Counted from the first letter of the stretch, positions 23,374 through 33,254 are shown. The stretch: DNA of 64,000 nt from Paracoccus haematequi (GCF_900631945.1 NZ_UZWE01000025.1:56147-120146), one strand, 5' to 3'. Notes: a model not told the origin generated them from the sequence alone. Program-made: numbers and translations.

Positions 23374-23428
23374 CCGGGGGACTTCACGTCCCCCGGACCC
23401 CCTGTGGGATATTTGGACACAGAAGATG
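23374..23428 (+). repeat. Dispersed hairpin-plus-tail intergenic element, copy 2
   Basis: 8-bp inverted repeat CCGGGGGA/TCCCCCGG (23374-23381, 23389-23396) followed by ACCCCCTGTGGGATATTTGGACACAGAAGATG. It lies between the convergent DUF475-A and emfourin genes, where it may serve as a terminator for the former. The tail matches copies at 2384 and 63888. Confidence 0.8.
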
Positions 23429-23453
23429 GGCGCGGGTTGGACCTGCGCCTTTC

Positions 23454-23735
23454 CTACATCTGGTCGATCAGGTCCAGCATCTCGGGCGGGATCTGCTGTT
23501 CGTGCAGGGTGAAGCTGCGGCTTTCGCGATCCTCGGTCACGGTGATGCAATAGGTCATGCGGTCGGCGCAGTCGCCGCAAGGCTGGCGAGCCAAGCGGGC
23601 CAGTTCGTCGGGTTCGAACGCGTGGCACAGTTCCTGGCGCATCTGTTCGGGCTGGTCCGCCACGTCGATGGTCTTGTGCAGACTGGCGGCGGCGATGCCG
23701 CCAAAGCCGCCATGCGCCGCGATTTCGATGATCAT
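23454..23735 (-). CDS. Emfourin-type protease inhibitor (protealysin inhibitor)
   Basis: 93-aa cytosolic protein with the features of emfourin, the inhibitor encoded beside protealysin-like M4 proteases: a short strand start MIIEIAAHGGFGGIAAASLHKTID, a helix AFEPDELARLARQP, and a strand YCITVTEDRESRSFTLHEQQIPPEMLDLI. The start at 23735 follows from this; the open frame upstream adds residues that do not fit. It lies 34 bases downstream of the protease on the same strand. The call rests on family resemblance plus context. Confidence 0.85.
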   Translation of the reverse strand: MIIEIAAHGGFGGIAAASLHKTIDVADQPEQMRQELCHAFEPDELARLARQPCGDCADRMTYCITVTEDRESRSFTLHEQQIPPEMLDLIDQM

Positions 23736-23769
23736 GACCCGACCCCCCGCTGATGCGGGGAATCTAGGG

Positions 23770-24867
23770 TCAGATGGCAATTCCCACAAGTTTCCAGGCG
23801 CGGCGCAGCATCACCGTCTCATAGCTGCCGCGGCTGGTCAGTTCGATGGCGGCGTCCATGGTCTGGTCGGCCCAGTCGGAAAAGCTGGCCATCGGATTGT
23901 TCAGCGTCTGAAGCGCCCGGTACCAGATCCGCCCCGGCAGTTCCCAGGCCCGCCCGCCCAGATAGGCGCAGAACAGGTAGAAGGCGTGGTTGGGGATGCC
24001 GGAATTGATATGCACACCGCCGTTGTCGTCAGCGGTCGCCACGAAATGATCCATGTGCCAGGGCTGCGGATCCTGGCCCAGCAGGTCGTCGGAATAGGCG
24101 GTGCCCGGCGCCTTCATGCTGCGCAGCGCTGCGCCGTTGATGCCGGGGCCGAGAATGCCGCGCCCGACCAGCCAGTCGGCCTCATGCGCCTCTTGTCCCA
24201 GGGCGCGTTGCAGCGCCAGGCTGCCGAACACGTCGGCGATGCTTTCGTTCAGCGCGCCCGACTGGTTTTCATAGATCAGCCCGCCGGAATGCTGGATGAC
24301 GCCATGCGCCATCTCGTGCCCGATCACCGACAGTTCCAGGAAGGTGCGGAAAATCTTGCCGTCGCCGGTGCCATAGGCCATCTGCGTGCCGTTCCAGAAG
24401 GCGTTGTTGTAATCGCGCCGGTGATGGACGGTGGCTGTCAGCGGCATTCCCGCGCCGTCCAGGGAATTGCGGCCGTATTCCTCGGCGAACAGGGAAAAAA
24501 CCTGGCCAGCCGCGTCATAGGCGGTGTCGGCATCCGCGATGCCCGTGGGATCCTGGCCTTCGGACCGGATCAGCTTGCCCGGCAGGGCGGCCTTGAACTG
24601 GCCGTCGTGGATGCGGCGGTCGGGACAGCACAGCCCCTGGGCCGGGGTGACGGCGGCGGCGACATAGGCCCCGGACGCATCTGCGGGGGGCAGGCCCGCG
24701 CGGGTCATCTCGGTCCGTTCCTCGCGCAGCTTTTCGGTCTGCTTCAGCAGGGTGCGCGCCATGTCCGCAGTCCTGGCATCGCCGCGCAGGGCCAGCACCC
24801 GCAGCATATAGGGCGGCACGATGCAGTGGATGGCATGGTGACGCGAACCGTTCAGCGAAAAGCACAT
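23770..24867 (-). CDS. Protealysin-like M4 metalloprotease
   Basis: 365 aa. Zinc ligands His184, His188 (GHEMAHGV) and Glu208 (NESIADVFG), catalytic Glu185 and the proton-donor His286 (DNGGVHINSG) match thermolysin. There is no signal peptide; instead the N-terminus has the short protealysin propeptide with the motif HCIVPPYML (residues 14-22), thought to block the active site until cleavage. Protealysins act inside the cell or exit without a Sec signal. A two-cysteine LCCPDRR near residue 80 is unusual. Operonic with its likely inhibitor. Confidence 0.93.
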   Translation of the reverse strand: MCFSLNGSRHHAIHCIVPPYMLRVLALRGDARTADMARTLLKQTEKLREERTEMTRAGLPPADASGAYVAAAVTPAQGLCCPDRRIHDGQFKAALPGKLIRSEGQDPTGIADADTAYDAAGQVFSLFAEEYGRNSLDGAGMPLTATVHHRRDYNNAFWNGTQMAYGTGDGKIFRTFLELSVIGHEMAHGVIQHSGGLIYENQSGALNESIADVFGSLALQRALGQEAHEADWLVGRGILGPGINGAALRSMKAPGTAYSDDLLGQDPQPWHMDHFVATADDNGGVHINSGIPNHAFYLFCAYLGGRAWELPGRIWYRALQTLNNPMASFSDWADQTMDAAIELTSRGSYETVMLRRAWKLVGIAI

Positions 24868-24935
24868 GAGGCGAATCCCGTTCTGGAAAACTCATCCCAG
24901 AATAGCACGGGTCGATCATGAACGAAACATGAACA

Positions 24936-25943
24936 TCAATCGATGCGCCGACCGCTTTCCGCCTGGAACAGGTGCAGCGATCCGGGGCGCCAGGCCAGGC
25001 GCAGCGTCCGGGGCAGTTCGACCCCCGAGGGCAGCGTCACCGTCAGCCGCTCGCCCCCGGTCTGGCCGTGGACCAGGCGTTGCGCGCCCAGTTCCTCGAC
25101 CGCCAGGATCTCCATGTCGATGGGACCGTCCGGGGCAGGGGTCAGATCCTCGGGGCGGATGCCGATGGTTCCGGCATGGGCCGTGCCGGGCAGGTGCGGG
25201 ACGGCGCGGTTGCTGATCAGGTTCATCGCCGGGCTGCCGATGAAACCCGCCACGAAGGTCGAGGCGGGCTTGCGATAGACCTCCAGCGGGGTACCGATCT
25301 GTTCGATCCTGCCGCCGTTCAGAACCACAAGCCGGTCGGCCAGGGTCATCGCCTCGAGTTGGTCATGGGTGACGTAGATCGAGGTGGTCCGCAGCCGGCG
25401 CTGCAAGTCCTTGATCTCCAGCCGCATGGTGACGCGCAGCTTGGCGTCCAGGTTCGACAGCGGCTCGTCGAACAGGAAGGCCGCCGGTTCGCGGACGATG
25501 GCGCGGCCCATGGCGACGCGCTGACGCTGGCCGCCCGACAATGCGCGGGGCTTGCGGTCCAGATAGGGACCGATTTGCAGGATCTCGGCGGCCTGGGCCA
25601 CGCGGCGGTCGATTTCCGCCTTTGGGGTGCGGCGGTTCTTCAGCCCATAGGCCAGGTTCTGACGCACCGACATATGCGGATACAGCGCATAGTTCTGGAA
25701 CACCATGGCGATGTCGCGGTCGGCGGGCTCCATGTCGTTGACCACCCGGTCGCCGATGCGGACGGTGCCTTCGCTGATCGATTCCAGCCCCGCCACCATC
25801 CGCAGCAGCGTGGATTTGCCGCAGCCGGACGGGCCGACCAGCACGATGAATTCGCCGTCAGCGATGTCGATGGACACGTCGCCCACGGCGCGGGTGCCGC
25901 CGGAATAGATCTTGCCGATCTTGTCGAGGGTAATGGATGCCAT
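24936..25943 (-). CDS. ugpC: Glycerol-3-phosphate ABC transporter, ATPase
   Basis: 335-aa MalK/UgpC-type ATPase. Walker [10 protein letters not shown], signature [19 protein letters not shown], Walker [17 protein letters not shown] and H-loop [13 protein letters not shown] are intact. The C-terminal ~100 residues form the OB-fold regulatory domain (IGIRPEDL). Last gene of ugpBAEC, 3 bases after ugpE. Assignment to glycerol-3-phosphate rests on UgpB and the PHO box. Confidence 0.92.
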   Translation of the reverse strand: MASITLDKIGKIYSGGTRAVGDVSIDIADGEFIVLVGPSGCGKSTLLRMVAGLESISEGTVRIGDRVVNDMEPADRDIAMVFQNYALYPHMSVRQNLAYGLKNRRTPKAEIDRRVAQAAEILQIGPYLDRKPRALSGGQRQRVAMGRAIVREPAAFLFDEPLSNLDAKLRVTMRLEIKDLQRRLRTTSIYVTHDQLEAMTLADRLVVLNGGRIEQIGTPLEVYRKPASTFVAGFIGSPAMNLISNRAVPHLPGTAHAGTIGIRPEDLTPAPDGPIDMEILAVEELGAQRLVHGQTGGERLTVTLPSGVELPRTLRLAWRPGSLHLFQAESGRRID

Positions 25944-25946
25944 GTC

Positions 25947-26798
25947 TTACTTCTCCGTCTCGACAAGACCTTTGACGAACAGGCGCTGCATCCCGATCAC
26001 CACCGCGACCGGGGGCAGCATCGCCAGCATCGCCGTCGCCATCACCAGATGCCATTGCGGCAGCCCGTCCACCGCGTCGGCCATGCGCTTGATGCCCGCG
26101 ACGATGGTGTAGTAATCGCTGCTGGTGGTGATCAGCAGCGGCCACAGATACTGGTTCCAGCCATAGATGAACAGGATCACGAACAGCGCCGCGATATTGG
26201 TGCGCGACAGCGGCAGCAGGATGTCGCGGAAGAACTTCATCGGGCCTGCGCCGTCGATGCGGGCGGCCTCGGTCAGCTCGTCCGGGATGGTCAGGAAGAC
26301 CTGGCGGAACAGGAAGGTCGCGGTCGCCGACGCGATCAGCGGCACGGACAGGCCGGCATAGCTGTTCAGCATCCCCAGGTCGGCGACCACCTGGAAGGTC
26401 GGGACGATGCGGACCTCGACCGGCAGCATCAGGGTGATGAAGATGCACCAGAAGGCCATCCGCCGCAGCGGAAAGCGGAAATAGACGATGGCGAAGGCCG
26501 AGGTGATCGAGATCGCGATCTTCCCGCAGGCGATCAGCAGCGCCATGATCAGGCTGTTCAGCATCATCGTGCCGACCGGGGGCATGCCGCTGGTGGACAC
26601 CCCGGAATCCAGCATCCGGCCGTAATTTTCCAGCAGATGCGGGCCGGGCCACATGGGGATCGTGCCCGACATGAAGTCGGTCGCGGTATGGGTCGATGCG
26701 ACGAAGGCCACCCAGACGGGCAGGGCGACGACGACGACCCCCAGCATCAGCGTCAGATGGGCCAGCAGGTTCAGGCCGGGGCGGTTCTCGATCATCAA
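25947..26798 (-). CDS. ugpE: Glycerol-3-phosphate ABC transporter, permease UgpE
   Basis: 283-aa inner-membrane permease, six predicted membrane helices, with the EAA loop [26 protein letters not shown] that contacts UgpC. The N-terminus ([25 protein letters not shown]) and C-terminus ([14 protein letters not shown]) fit the MalG/UgpE type. Its start overlaps the ugpA stop. Confidence 0.93.
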   Translation of the reverse strand: MMIENRPGLNLLAHLTLMLGVVVVALPVWVAFVASTHTATDFMSGTIPMWPGPHLLENYGRMLDSGVSTSGMPPVGTMMLNSLIMALLIACGKIAISITSAFAIVYFRFPLRRMAFWCIFITLMLPVEVRIVPTFQVVADLGMLNSYAGLSVPLIASATATFLFRQVFLTIPDELTEAARIDGAGPMKFFRDILLPLSRTNIAALFVILFIYGWNQYLWPLLITTSSDYYTIVAGIKRMADAVDGLPQWHLVMATAMLAMLPPVAVVIGMQRLFVKGLVETEK

Positions 26799-27673
26799 TA
26801 GGCGACCTTCTTCTCGACCCAGCGGAACTGGATCACCGTCAGGGCGATCACGATCAGCATCAGCACCACCGACTGCGCGGCCGACGATCCCATGTTCTGG
26901 CCCACGAAACCGTCGAAATAGACCTTGTAGACCATGATGTTGGTGGCCTGGGCGGGGCCGCCCTCGGTCGTGGCGTCGATCACGGCGAAGGTGTCGAACA
27001 TCGCATAGACGATGTTCACGACCAGCAGGAAGAAGGTGGTCGGCGACAGCAGCGGTAGGGTGATGTCGAAGAACCGCCGCACCGGGCCCGCGCCGTCGAT
27101 GGCGGCGGCCTCGCGCAAGCTGGCCGGGATGGATTGCAGGCCCGCCACGAAGAACAGGAAGTTGTAGCTGATCTGCTTCCAGGCGGATGCGATCACCACC
27201 AGGATCATCGCGTCGGTTTTCGAACTGATGTGGTTCCAGTCATAGCCGACCGTCGCCAGCACATAGGGCATGACGCCGATGGTCGGGTTGAAGATGAACC
27301 ACCACAGGATCCCCGCGACGGCCGGGGCCACCGCATAGGGCCAGACCAGCAGTGTCGTATAGACGCTGGTGGACCGGATCATCCGGTCTACCGCGACCGC
27401 CAGCAGCAGCGAAAAGCCCATCGACAGGATCGTGACCGATACGGCGAAGACCGCTGTCACCTGCAACGAATTCAGGTATTCCGGGCTGGTCCACAGCGCC
27501 TTGAAATTCGACAGGCCCACGAAGGTCGTGTTGATGCCGAAGGCGTCCTGGCGCAGGAAGCTTTGCCGGATCGCCTGGGCGGCGGGCCACAGGAAGAAGA
27601 CGAAGGTGATCGCCAGTTGCGGGGCCAGCAGCAGCCAGGGCAGCAGCTGGTTGCGGAAGATCGTGCGCTTCAT
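26795..27673 (-). CDS. ugpA: Glycerol-3-phosphate ABC transporter, permease UgpA
   Basis: 292-aa MalF/UgpA-type permease with six membrane helices and the EAA motif [27 protein letters not shown]. Start at 27673 ([19 protein letters not shown]) is the conserved UgpA N-terminus. Separated from ugpB by 51 bases containing a hairpin. Confidence 0.94.
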   Translation of the reverse strand: MKRTIFRNQLLPWLLLAPQLAITFVFFLWPAAQAIRQSFLRQDAFGINTTFVGLSNFKALWTSPEYLNSLQVTAVFAVSVTILSMGFSLLLAVAVDRMIRSTSVYTTLLVWPYAVAPAVAGILWWFIFNPTIGVMPYVLATVGYDWNHISSKTDAMILVVIASAWKQISYNFLFFVAGLQSIPASLREAAAIDGAGPVRRFFDITLPLLSPTTFFLLVVNIVYAMFDTFAVIDATTEGGPAQATNIMVYKVYFDGFVGQNMGSSAAQSVVLMLIVIALTVIQFRWVEKKVAY

Positions 27674-27695
27674 CTTCGGGCCTTTCGGGGGTGGC

Positions 27696-27716
27696 GGGGC
27701 CGCGATGCGCGGCCCC
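27696..27716 (-). terminator. Intercistronic hairpin after ugpB
   Basis: 8-bp perfect stem GGGGCCGC/GCGGCCCC with a 5-base loop, between the ugpB stop and ugpA start, without a clear T-run. Such hairpins after a binding-protein gene commonly protect the 3' end or attenuate the permease genes, giving excess binding protein. Confidence 0.6.
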
Positions 27717-27724
27717 AAGCCTGA

Positions 27725-29044
27725 TCACTGGTTCTGGGCTTCGAACTCGGCCAGCAGCGCATTGCCGCGTTCGACCACCGAATCCAGTGCGCCCTGGGCG
27801 TCCTTGGACCCGGACAGAAGCTGCTCGAATTCCTCGTCGATGATGCCGCGGATCTGGACATAGTTGCCGAAGCGCAGGCCCTTGGAATTCTCGGTCGGCG
27901 GGTTCAGCGTGATCTGCTTGATGCTGATCTCGGTGCCGGGGTTCTGCTCGTAGAAGCCCTGTTCCTTGCTCAGGTCATAGGCCGCCTGCGTGATGGGCAG
28001 ATAGCCGGTGAATTGGTGCCAGTCGGCCTGCACCTCGGGGCTGGACAGGTATTCGAAGAACTTCGCCACGCCCGCATATTCCTCGTCCGGCCGCCCCGAC
28101 AGCACCCACAAGGATGCGCCGCCGATGATGGAATTCTGCGGCGCGCCCTCGACATCGTCGTAATAGGGCAGCATCCCGTAACCCACCTCGAAATCCTTGG
28201 CATTGGCCACGATCCCGGCGCGACCGCCCGAGCTTTCCATGTAGATCGCGCATTCCTGCGAATAGAACAGCGGGGCGGCGTTGTCGCCCGCGACCGGCCC
28301 GCCGTATTTGTACAGCCCCTCGTCGGCCCACCGCTTGAGGTTTTCCCAGTGCTTGACCTGCACCGGCCCGTTATAGGACAGCCGCGCCGCCAGCCCGCCA
28401 AAGCCGTTTTCCAGCGTGCCGATGGGCTGGTTGTGCCAGGCGCTGAAATTCTCGGTCTGGATCCAACTGACCCAACGCGAACTCAGCCCGCAGTTTGCCG
28501 CGCCCGATTCCTTGATCTTCTTCGAGAATTCCTCGAACTCGGCCCAAGTTTTGGGCGGCGTGTCACGGTCCAGCCCGGCCTTTTCGAAGACATCCTTGTT
28601 GTAATACAGGATCGGGGTCGAACTGTTGAAGGGCAGGGACAGCATGTTCCCGTCCGTATCGCTGTAATAGCCGACCACGGCGGGCAGGTAGGCGGCCGGA
28701 TCGAAGGCCACGTCGTTGTCGGCCATCAACTGGTGGACCGGGACGATGGCGCCCTTGGCGGCCATCATGGTGCCGGTGCCGACCTCGAACACCTGGACGA
28801 TGGCGGGCTGCTGCTGCGCGCGGAAGGCGGCGATCGCGGCGGTCATCGTTTCGGGATAGGTGCCCTTGTAAGAGGGCACGATCCGGTATTCGTCCTGGCT
28901 GTCGTTGAAGCCCTTGGTGATTTCTTCCAGCTTGGCGCCCAGCTCGCCGCCCATGGCGTGCCACCACTGGATTTCGGTCTGCGCCTGTGCCGCCGACAGC
29001 GACGCGATCAGCGCCACGGCGGACGCTGCGAAAAGTCGGTTCAT
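27725..29044 (-). CDS. ugpB: Glycerol-3-phosphate ABC transporter, periplasmic binding protein
   Basis: 439 aa with a clear Sec signal (MNRLFAASAVALIASLSAAQA). Mature start QTEIQWWHAMGGELGAKLEEITKGFN and inner PFNSSTPILYYNKD, AAPLFYSQECAIYMESSGGRAGI and GGASLWVLSGRP are characteristic of UgpB. It captures sn-glycerol-3-phosphate and its phosphodiesters as phosphate and carbon source. First gene of ugpBAEC, behind a PHO box; no ugpQ is present. Confidence 0.94.
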   Translation of the reverse strand: MNRLFAASAVALIASLSAAQAQTEIQWWHAMGGELGAKLEEITKGFNDSQDEYRIVPSYKGTYPETMTAAIAAFRAQQQPAIVQVFEVGTGTMMAAKGAIVPVHQLMADNDVAFDPAAYLPAVVGYYSDTDGNMLSLPFNSSTPILYYNKDVFEKAGLDRDTPPKTWAEFEEFSKKIKESGAANCGLSSRWVSWIQTENFSAWHNQPIGTLENGFGGLAARLSYNGPVQVKHWENLKRWADEGLYKYGGPVAGDNAAPLFYSQECAIYMESSGGRAGIVANAKDFEVGYGMLPYYDDVEGAPQNSIIGGASLWVLSGRPDEEYAGVAKFFEYLSSPEVQADWHQFTGYLPITQAAYDLSKEQGFYEQNPGTEISIKQITLNPPTENSKGLRFGNYVQIRGIIDEEFEQLLSGSKDAQGALDSVVERGNALLAEFEAQNQ

Positions 29045-29117
29045 GATTTACCTCCCTTATGGAGTTGCGGTTCGCGACGGGCCTAGCGGGCCAAGGTGAC
29101 GCAAACACAACATCCGC

Positions 29118-29146
29118 ATGACGAAATGGTGACACTCTTTGACCAA
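29118..29146 (-). promoter_or_regulatory. PHO box upstream of ugpB
   Basis: On the minus strand three 7-base half-sites spaced by 4 bases: TTGGTCA, GTGTCAC, TCGTCAT (consensus CTGTCAT). This 7-4-7-4-7 pattern is the PhoB-binding arrangement and lies about 75 bases before ugpB, a known Pho-regulon gene. A perfect-armed palindrome TTGACC-AATC-GGTCAA (29139-29154) overlaps its upstream end. Confidence 0.7.
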
Positions 29147-29209
29147 TCGGTCAATCTTCCAAGATTGTTCGACACATACAGGAATATCAATCGGTTGCGG
29201 CGGGGCTGG

Positions 29210-30193
29210 TCACGCCCCGCGCAGCCGCGCCATCAGCGGCGCGACCGTCGCCTGCAAGACCGGGTTGATGACGCGGTGGACGATGGGGATCAGGATCATG
29301 CCCAGGACCAGCCCGAAGATGCCGTCGAAGAAGGCGGTGACGATCCAGGCGACAAGGCCGGGCGCCTGGGGAACGGCATGGGCCGCGGCCTCGGCCCGGT
29401 GGTGGATCCAGTCATAGGCAGAGGCCCAGCCCAGTTCGGCAAAGCCGTGCAGCACGATCTGGCCGCCGACCCAGATCATCGCGGCGGTGCCGACGATGGT
29501 CAGCGCCTTCATGAAGCCGGGCATGACCTTGACGATGCCGCGCCCGATGGCCGAGGACAGGCCGTTCCGGCGCATCGCGAGGTGGACCCCCACATCGTCG
29601 GCCTTCACGATCAGCGCCACGAAGCCATAGACGGCTGCGGTGATGCCGACCGCCACCACCGCCAGGATGATCGCCTTCATCCAGATCGAGTCGCCGACCG
29701 GGATGGTCGCCAGCGCGATGGTCATGATTTCCGCCGACAGGATGAAGTCGGTCTTGATCGCGCCCGCGACCCGCGCCTCCTCCAACGCCGCCCCGTCCGA
29801 GTCGGGATGGATGTGTTCCGCGCTGTCATGCGTGTCGCCATAGCCAAGCGCATGGGCGATCTTCTCGGCCCCCTCATAGCACAGATAAGCGCCGCCCAGC
29901 ATCAGCAGGGGGGAAATCGCCCAGGGCGCAAAGGCCGACAGCAGCAGCGCCACCGGCAGCAGGATGGCCAGCTTGTTGAACAGCGACCCGCGCGCGATCT
30001 TCCAGACGATGGGGATCTCGCGGCTGGCGTCGAACCCGTGGACATATTTCGGCGTCACTGCCGCGTCGTCGATCACCGCCCCCGCCGCCTTGGCCCCGGC
30101 CTTGGCCGCCTGTCCCGCCACATCGTCGATGGACGCCGCCGCGACCTTGGAAATCGACGCCACATCGTCCAGAAGTGCCAGAAGTCCGCTCAT
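29210..30193 (-). CDS. DUF808 family membrane protein
   Basis: 327 aa, matching the DUF808 family (E. coli YedI): MSGLLALLDDVASISKVAAASIDDVAGQ at the start, then DDAAVTPKYVHGFDASREIPIVWKIARGSLFNKLAILLPVA and the middle LEEARVAGAIKTDFILSAEIMTIAL. About six to eight hydrophobic segments. Function unknown. Stands alone on the minus strand between the tct block and ugp, with the ugp promoter region just past its stop. Confidence 0.92.
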   Translation of the reverse strand: MSGLLALLDDVASISKVAAASIDDVAGQAAKAGAKAAGAVIDDAAVTPKYVHGFDASREIPIVWKIARGSLFNKLAILLPVALLLSAFAPWAISPLLMLGGAYLCYEGAEKIAHALGYGDTHDSAEHIHPDSDGAALEEARVAGAIKTDFILSAEIMTIALATIPVGDSIWMKAIILAVVAVGITAAVYGFVALIVKADDVGVHLAMRRNGLSSAIGRGIVKVMPGFMKALTIVGTAAMIWVGGQIVLHGFAELGWASAYDWIHHRAEAAAHAVPQAPGLVAWIVTAFFDGIFGLVLGMILIPIVHRVINPVLQATVAPLMARLRGA

Positions 30194-30270
30194 CCATTCC
30201 TCATCGGCTGTCTTCGGCGCGATCCTTGGCGCAGATCACGCCGAAAGCAACCCTTGCGAGGCGGGTTTGT

Positions 30271-31233
30271 TCAATCCAGGCTGACGTTCGCATCCCGGAC
30301 CACGGGTTCCCATTTCGCCATCTCGGCCTTCACATGCTCGGCCAGTTCCTCGGGGCCCGAGGCGACGATGGTGGCCGAGAATTCGGCCATGCGAGCGGCG
30401 ACCGCCGGGTCGGCCATGGTCGCCTGCGCCGCCGCCGACAGGGCCTCGATGGCCTCGGGCGGGGTGCCTGCGGGGGCGAACAGCGCGTTCCAGGTATAGG
30501 TCTCGTATCCCGGCAGGGTTTCCGCGATGGTCGGCACGTCGGGGAAGCTGGGCGCGCGTTCCGCCGTGGTCACGCCAAGCGCGCGCAGCTTGCCGCTGCT
30601 GATGTGGCCGGACGCCGAGGGCAGGTTGTCGAAGATGATCGGCACCTGGTTGCCCAGCACGTCGGTCAGCGCCGGGCCGGATCCCTTGTAGGGGATGTGG
30701 TCGATCTGGATCCCCGCCATCGACTTGAACAATTCGCCCGACAGGTGCAGCGGCGTGCCGTTGCCCGACGACGCATAGGCCAGCGGTTCCTGTTTCGCCA
30801 GGTCGATCAGCTCCTGCACCGTGTTTACCGGCAATTCCGGGTTCACCGCCAGCACGTTCGGCACCAGGACCAGCAGCGACACAGGCGCGAAATCCGCCAC
30901 CGGGTCATAGGGTTTCTGCTTCAGGATCAGGGGGTTCAGCGCGTGCGTCGCGACGGTGCCCATCAGGATCGTATAGCCGTCCGCGTCGGCTTGGGCGACC
31001 TGGCCCGCGCCAAGGCTGCCGCCCGCGCCGCCGACATTCTGGACGACGATCTGCTGGCCCAGTTCCTGGCCCATGCGTTCGGCGACGATGCGGCCCACCA
31101 CGTCGGTGGATCCTCCGGCGGCGAAGGGGATCACCAGGGTGATCTGGCGGTCGGGAAATTCTGCGGCGGCGGCGCCGGCAAGGCCAAGCGCCAGGGCCGT
31201 GCCCAGCAGGATGCGGCGGGTGATGGTCGGCAT
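30271..31233 (-). CDS. Tripartite tricarboxylate transporter binding protein (TctC), first copy
   Basis: 320-aa TctC/Bug-family periplasmic protein with a signal peptide (start MPTITRRILLGTALALGLAGAAAA). Family motifs FPDRQITLVIPFAAGGSTDVVGR, VVQNVGGAGGSLGAGQVAQADADGYTILMG and HIPYKGSGPALTDVLG are present. It delivers a carboxylate to a TctAB carrier. Lies 19 bases after tctA, so the block has a second binding protein at its 3' end. Substrate unknown. Confidence 0.92.
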   Translation of the reverse strand: MPTITRRILLGTALALGLAGAAAAEFPDRQITLVIPFAAGGSTDVVGRIVAERMGQELGQQIVVQNVGGAGGSLGAGQVAQADADGYTILMGTVATHALNPLILKQKPYDPVADFAPVSLLVLVPNVLAVNPELPVNTVQELIDLAKQEPLAYASSGNGTPLHLSGELFKSMAGIQIDHIPYKGSGPALTDVLGNQVPIIFDNLPSASGHISSGKLRALGVTTAERAPSFPDVPTIAETLPGYETYTWNALFAPAGTPPEAIEALSAAAQATMADPAVAARMAEFSATIVASGPEELAEHVKAEMAKWEPVVRDANVSLD

Positions 31234-31252
31234 GGGTTCCTCCTTGGTTGGG

Positions 31253-32761
31253 TCAGGCGTCGCTTTCGGTAAACACCTCGTCGCGGCGTTTGCGGATCTG
31301 GGGCAGGAAGACCAGCACCAGGACCGCCAGCGACAGCACCAGCAGGCCCGCGCTGATCGGACGGGTCACGAAGGTGGTGGGATCGCCGCGCGACAGGATC
31401 ATGGCGCGACGCAGGTTTTCCTCGAGCAGGGGACCGAGGACGAAGCCCAAAAGCAGCGGCGCAGGTTCGCAGCGCAGCTTGGACATGACGTATCCCAGCA
31501 GGCCGAAGAAGGCGACGGCGAACAGGTCGTAGGGGTTCGAGTTGACGGAATAGACCCCGATCGAACACATCGCCATGATGATCGGGAACAGCACGTAATA
31601 GGGCACGGTCAGAAGCTTCACCCAAAGCCCGATCAGGGGCAGGTTCAGCACCACCAGCATCAGGTTGCCGATCCACATCGACGCGATGATGCCCCAGAAC
31701 AGCGCGGGCTGTTCGGACACCACGTTCGGCCCCGGCACGATGCCCTGGATGATCATCGCCCCGATCATCAGCGCCATCACCGGGTTCGCGGGGATGCCCA
31801 GCGTCAGCAGCGGGATGAAGCTGGTCTGCGCGCCCGCGTTGTTGGCGCTTTCGGGTCCGGCGACGCCTGCCAGGGCGCCCTTGCCGAATTCCTCGGGGTG
31901 CTTGGACAGCTTCTTCTCGACCGTATAGCTGGCGAAGGACGCCAGGATCGCGCCGCCGCCGGGCAGGATGCCCAGGACGGACCCGACCCCGGTGCCGCGC
32001 AGCACCGGGCCGATCATCTGGCGGAATTCCTCGCGCGTGGGGAACAGGCGGGTGATGTTGCGGGTCATCACCTGCCGGTCGTGTTCGTCTTCCAGGTTGC
32101 GCAGGATTTCCGCGATGCCGAAGACGCCCACGGCGACGGCCACGAAGTTCAGCCCGTCCGCGAACTGGGTCATGCCCATCGTGAAGCGCGGCGCGCCGGT
32201 ATAGACGTCGGTGCCGACCATGCCCAGCAGCAGGCCCAAGACCACCATGGCCAGCGCCTTCAGCACCGATCCATGAGCCAGCGCCACCGACATCACCAGG
32301 CCCATGACCATCAGGCTGAAATATTCCGCCGCGCCGAATTTCAGCGCGATGGCGGTCAGCGGCGGGGCGAAGATCGCCACCAGGAAGGTCGCCACGCTGC
32401 CCGCGAAGAACGACCCCAGGGCGGCGGTGGCAAGCGCCGTGCCCGCGCGCCCCTGCCGCGCCATCTGGTATCCGTCGATGGCCGTCACGGCGGACGAGCT
32501 TTCGCCCGGCATGTTGATCAGGATCGCCGTGGTCGACCCGCCATATTGCGCGCCGTAATAGATGCCCGCCAGCATGATCAGCGACGACACGGGTTCCAGC
32601 TGGAAGGTGATCGGCAGCAGCATGGCGATGGTCGCGGTGGCGCCGATGCCCGGCAGCACGCCGATCAGCGTGCCCAGCAGCACCCCGATCAGGCAGAACA
32701 GCAGGTTTTCCAGCGACGAGGCGACGCTGAAGCCAAGCGCAAGATTGGAAAGCAGGTCCAT
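31253..32761 (-). CDS. tctA: Tripartite tricarboxylate transporter, large membrane subunit
   Basis: 502-aa TctA with about 12 membrane segments. The TctA signatures GVLPGIGATATIAMLLPITF, YGAQYGGSTTAILINMPGESSSAVTAIDGY and GVAGPESANNAGAQTSFIPLLTLGIPANPVMALM are intact. The start at 32761 (MDLLSNLALGFSVA) is the conserved one. It is the ion-coupled carrier partner of TctB and TctC. Confidence 0.95.
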   Translation of the reverse strand: MDLLSNLALGFSVASSLENLLFCLIGVLLGTLIGVLPGIGATATIAMLLPITFQLEPVSSLIMLAGIYYGAQYGGSTTAILINMPGESSSAVTAIDGYQMARQGRAGTALATAALGSFFAGSVATFLVAIFAPPLTAIALKFGAAEYFSLMVMGLVMSVALAHGSVLKALAMVVLGLLLGMVGTDVYTGAPRFTMGMTQFADGLNFVAVAVGVFGIAEILRNLEDEHDRQVMTRNITRLFPTREEFRQMIGPVLRGTGVGSVLGILPGGGAILASFASYTVEKKLSKHPEEFGKGALAGVAGPESANNAGAQTSFIPLLTLGIPANPVMALMIGAMIIQGIVPGPNVVSEQPALFWGIIASMWIGNLMLVVLNLPLIGLWVKLLTVPYYVLFPIIMAMCSIGVYSVNSNPYDLFAVAFFGLLGYVMSKLRCEPAPLLLGFVLGPLLEENLRRAMILSRGDPTTFVTRPISAGLLVLSLAVLVLVFLPQIRKRRDEVFTESDA

Positions 32762-32771
32762 GCGCGTCCCC

Positions 32772-33236
32772 TCAGACCGGCAGCCAGGGACCGAATCGCC
32801 GGAACGGCAGGCCCAGGCCATAGGAGAAGATCAGCGTCGACATGATGGTGACGATGATTGCCAGGATCAGCGCCGCCAGGGGCCGCATCCGCATCGAAGC
32901 CTGGCTGGCGATCAGCGTTGTGATGAACAGGGCGGGCACGAAGCCCAGGCCGCGCACCGTCAGGCCGAAGAAGATCGGCGCGGGCAGGATGAACAGGATG
33001 CCGCGCCAGGCGATGCGCCCAAAGGACTCGTCATCCGGGCGCCCGAACGCCTTGACCAGGATGATCGCGCCCAGCAGGAACAGCAGGCCCGACAGGACGA
33101 TAGGGAAATAGCCCGGTCCCATGCGGGTCGAGGTTCCCATCTCCAACCCCAGCGATTGCCAGGCGAAGAAGGCGGCGATGGCCATGAACAACAGGCCAGC
33201 GGCAATGTCGGTGCCGTCTTTCGGTTTCGTGGACAT
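32772..33236 (-). CDS. tctB: Tripartite tricarboxylate transporter, small membrane subunit
   Basis: 154-aa TctB with four hydrophobic segments; DIAAGLLFMAIAAFFAWQSLGLEMGTSTRMGPGYFPIVLS and ILFILPAPIFFGLTVRGLGFVPALF match the family. Lies 10 bases before tctA and follows a terminator-like hairpin downstream of the second tctC. Confidence 0.92.
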   Translation of the reverse strand: MSTKPKDGTDIAAGLLFMAIAAFFAWQSLGLEMGTSTRMGPGYFPIVLSGLLFLLGAIILVKAFGRPDDESFGRIAWRGILFILPAPIFFGLTVRGLGFVPALFITTLIASQASMRMRPLAALILAIIVTIMSTLIFSYGLGLPFRRFGPWLPV

Positions 33237-33254
33237 GATACCCCCGCGTGCCGG

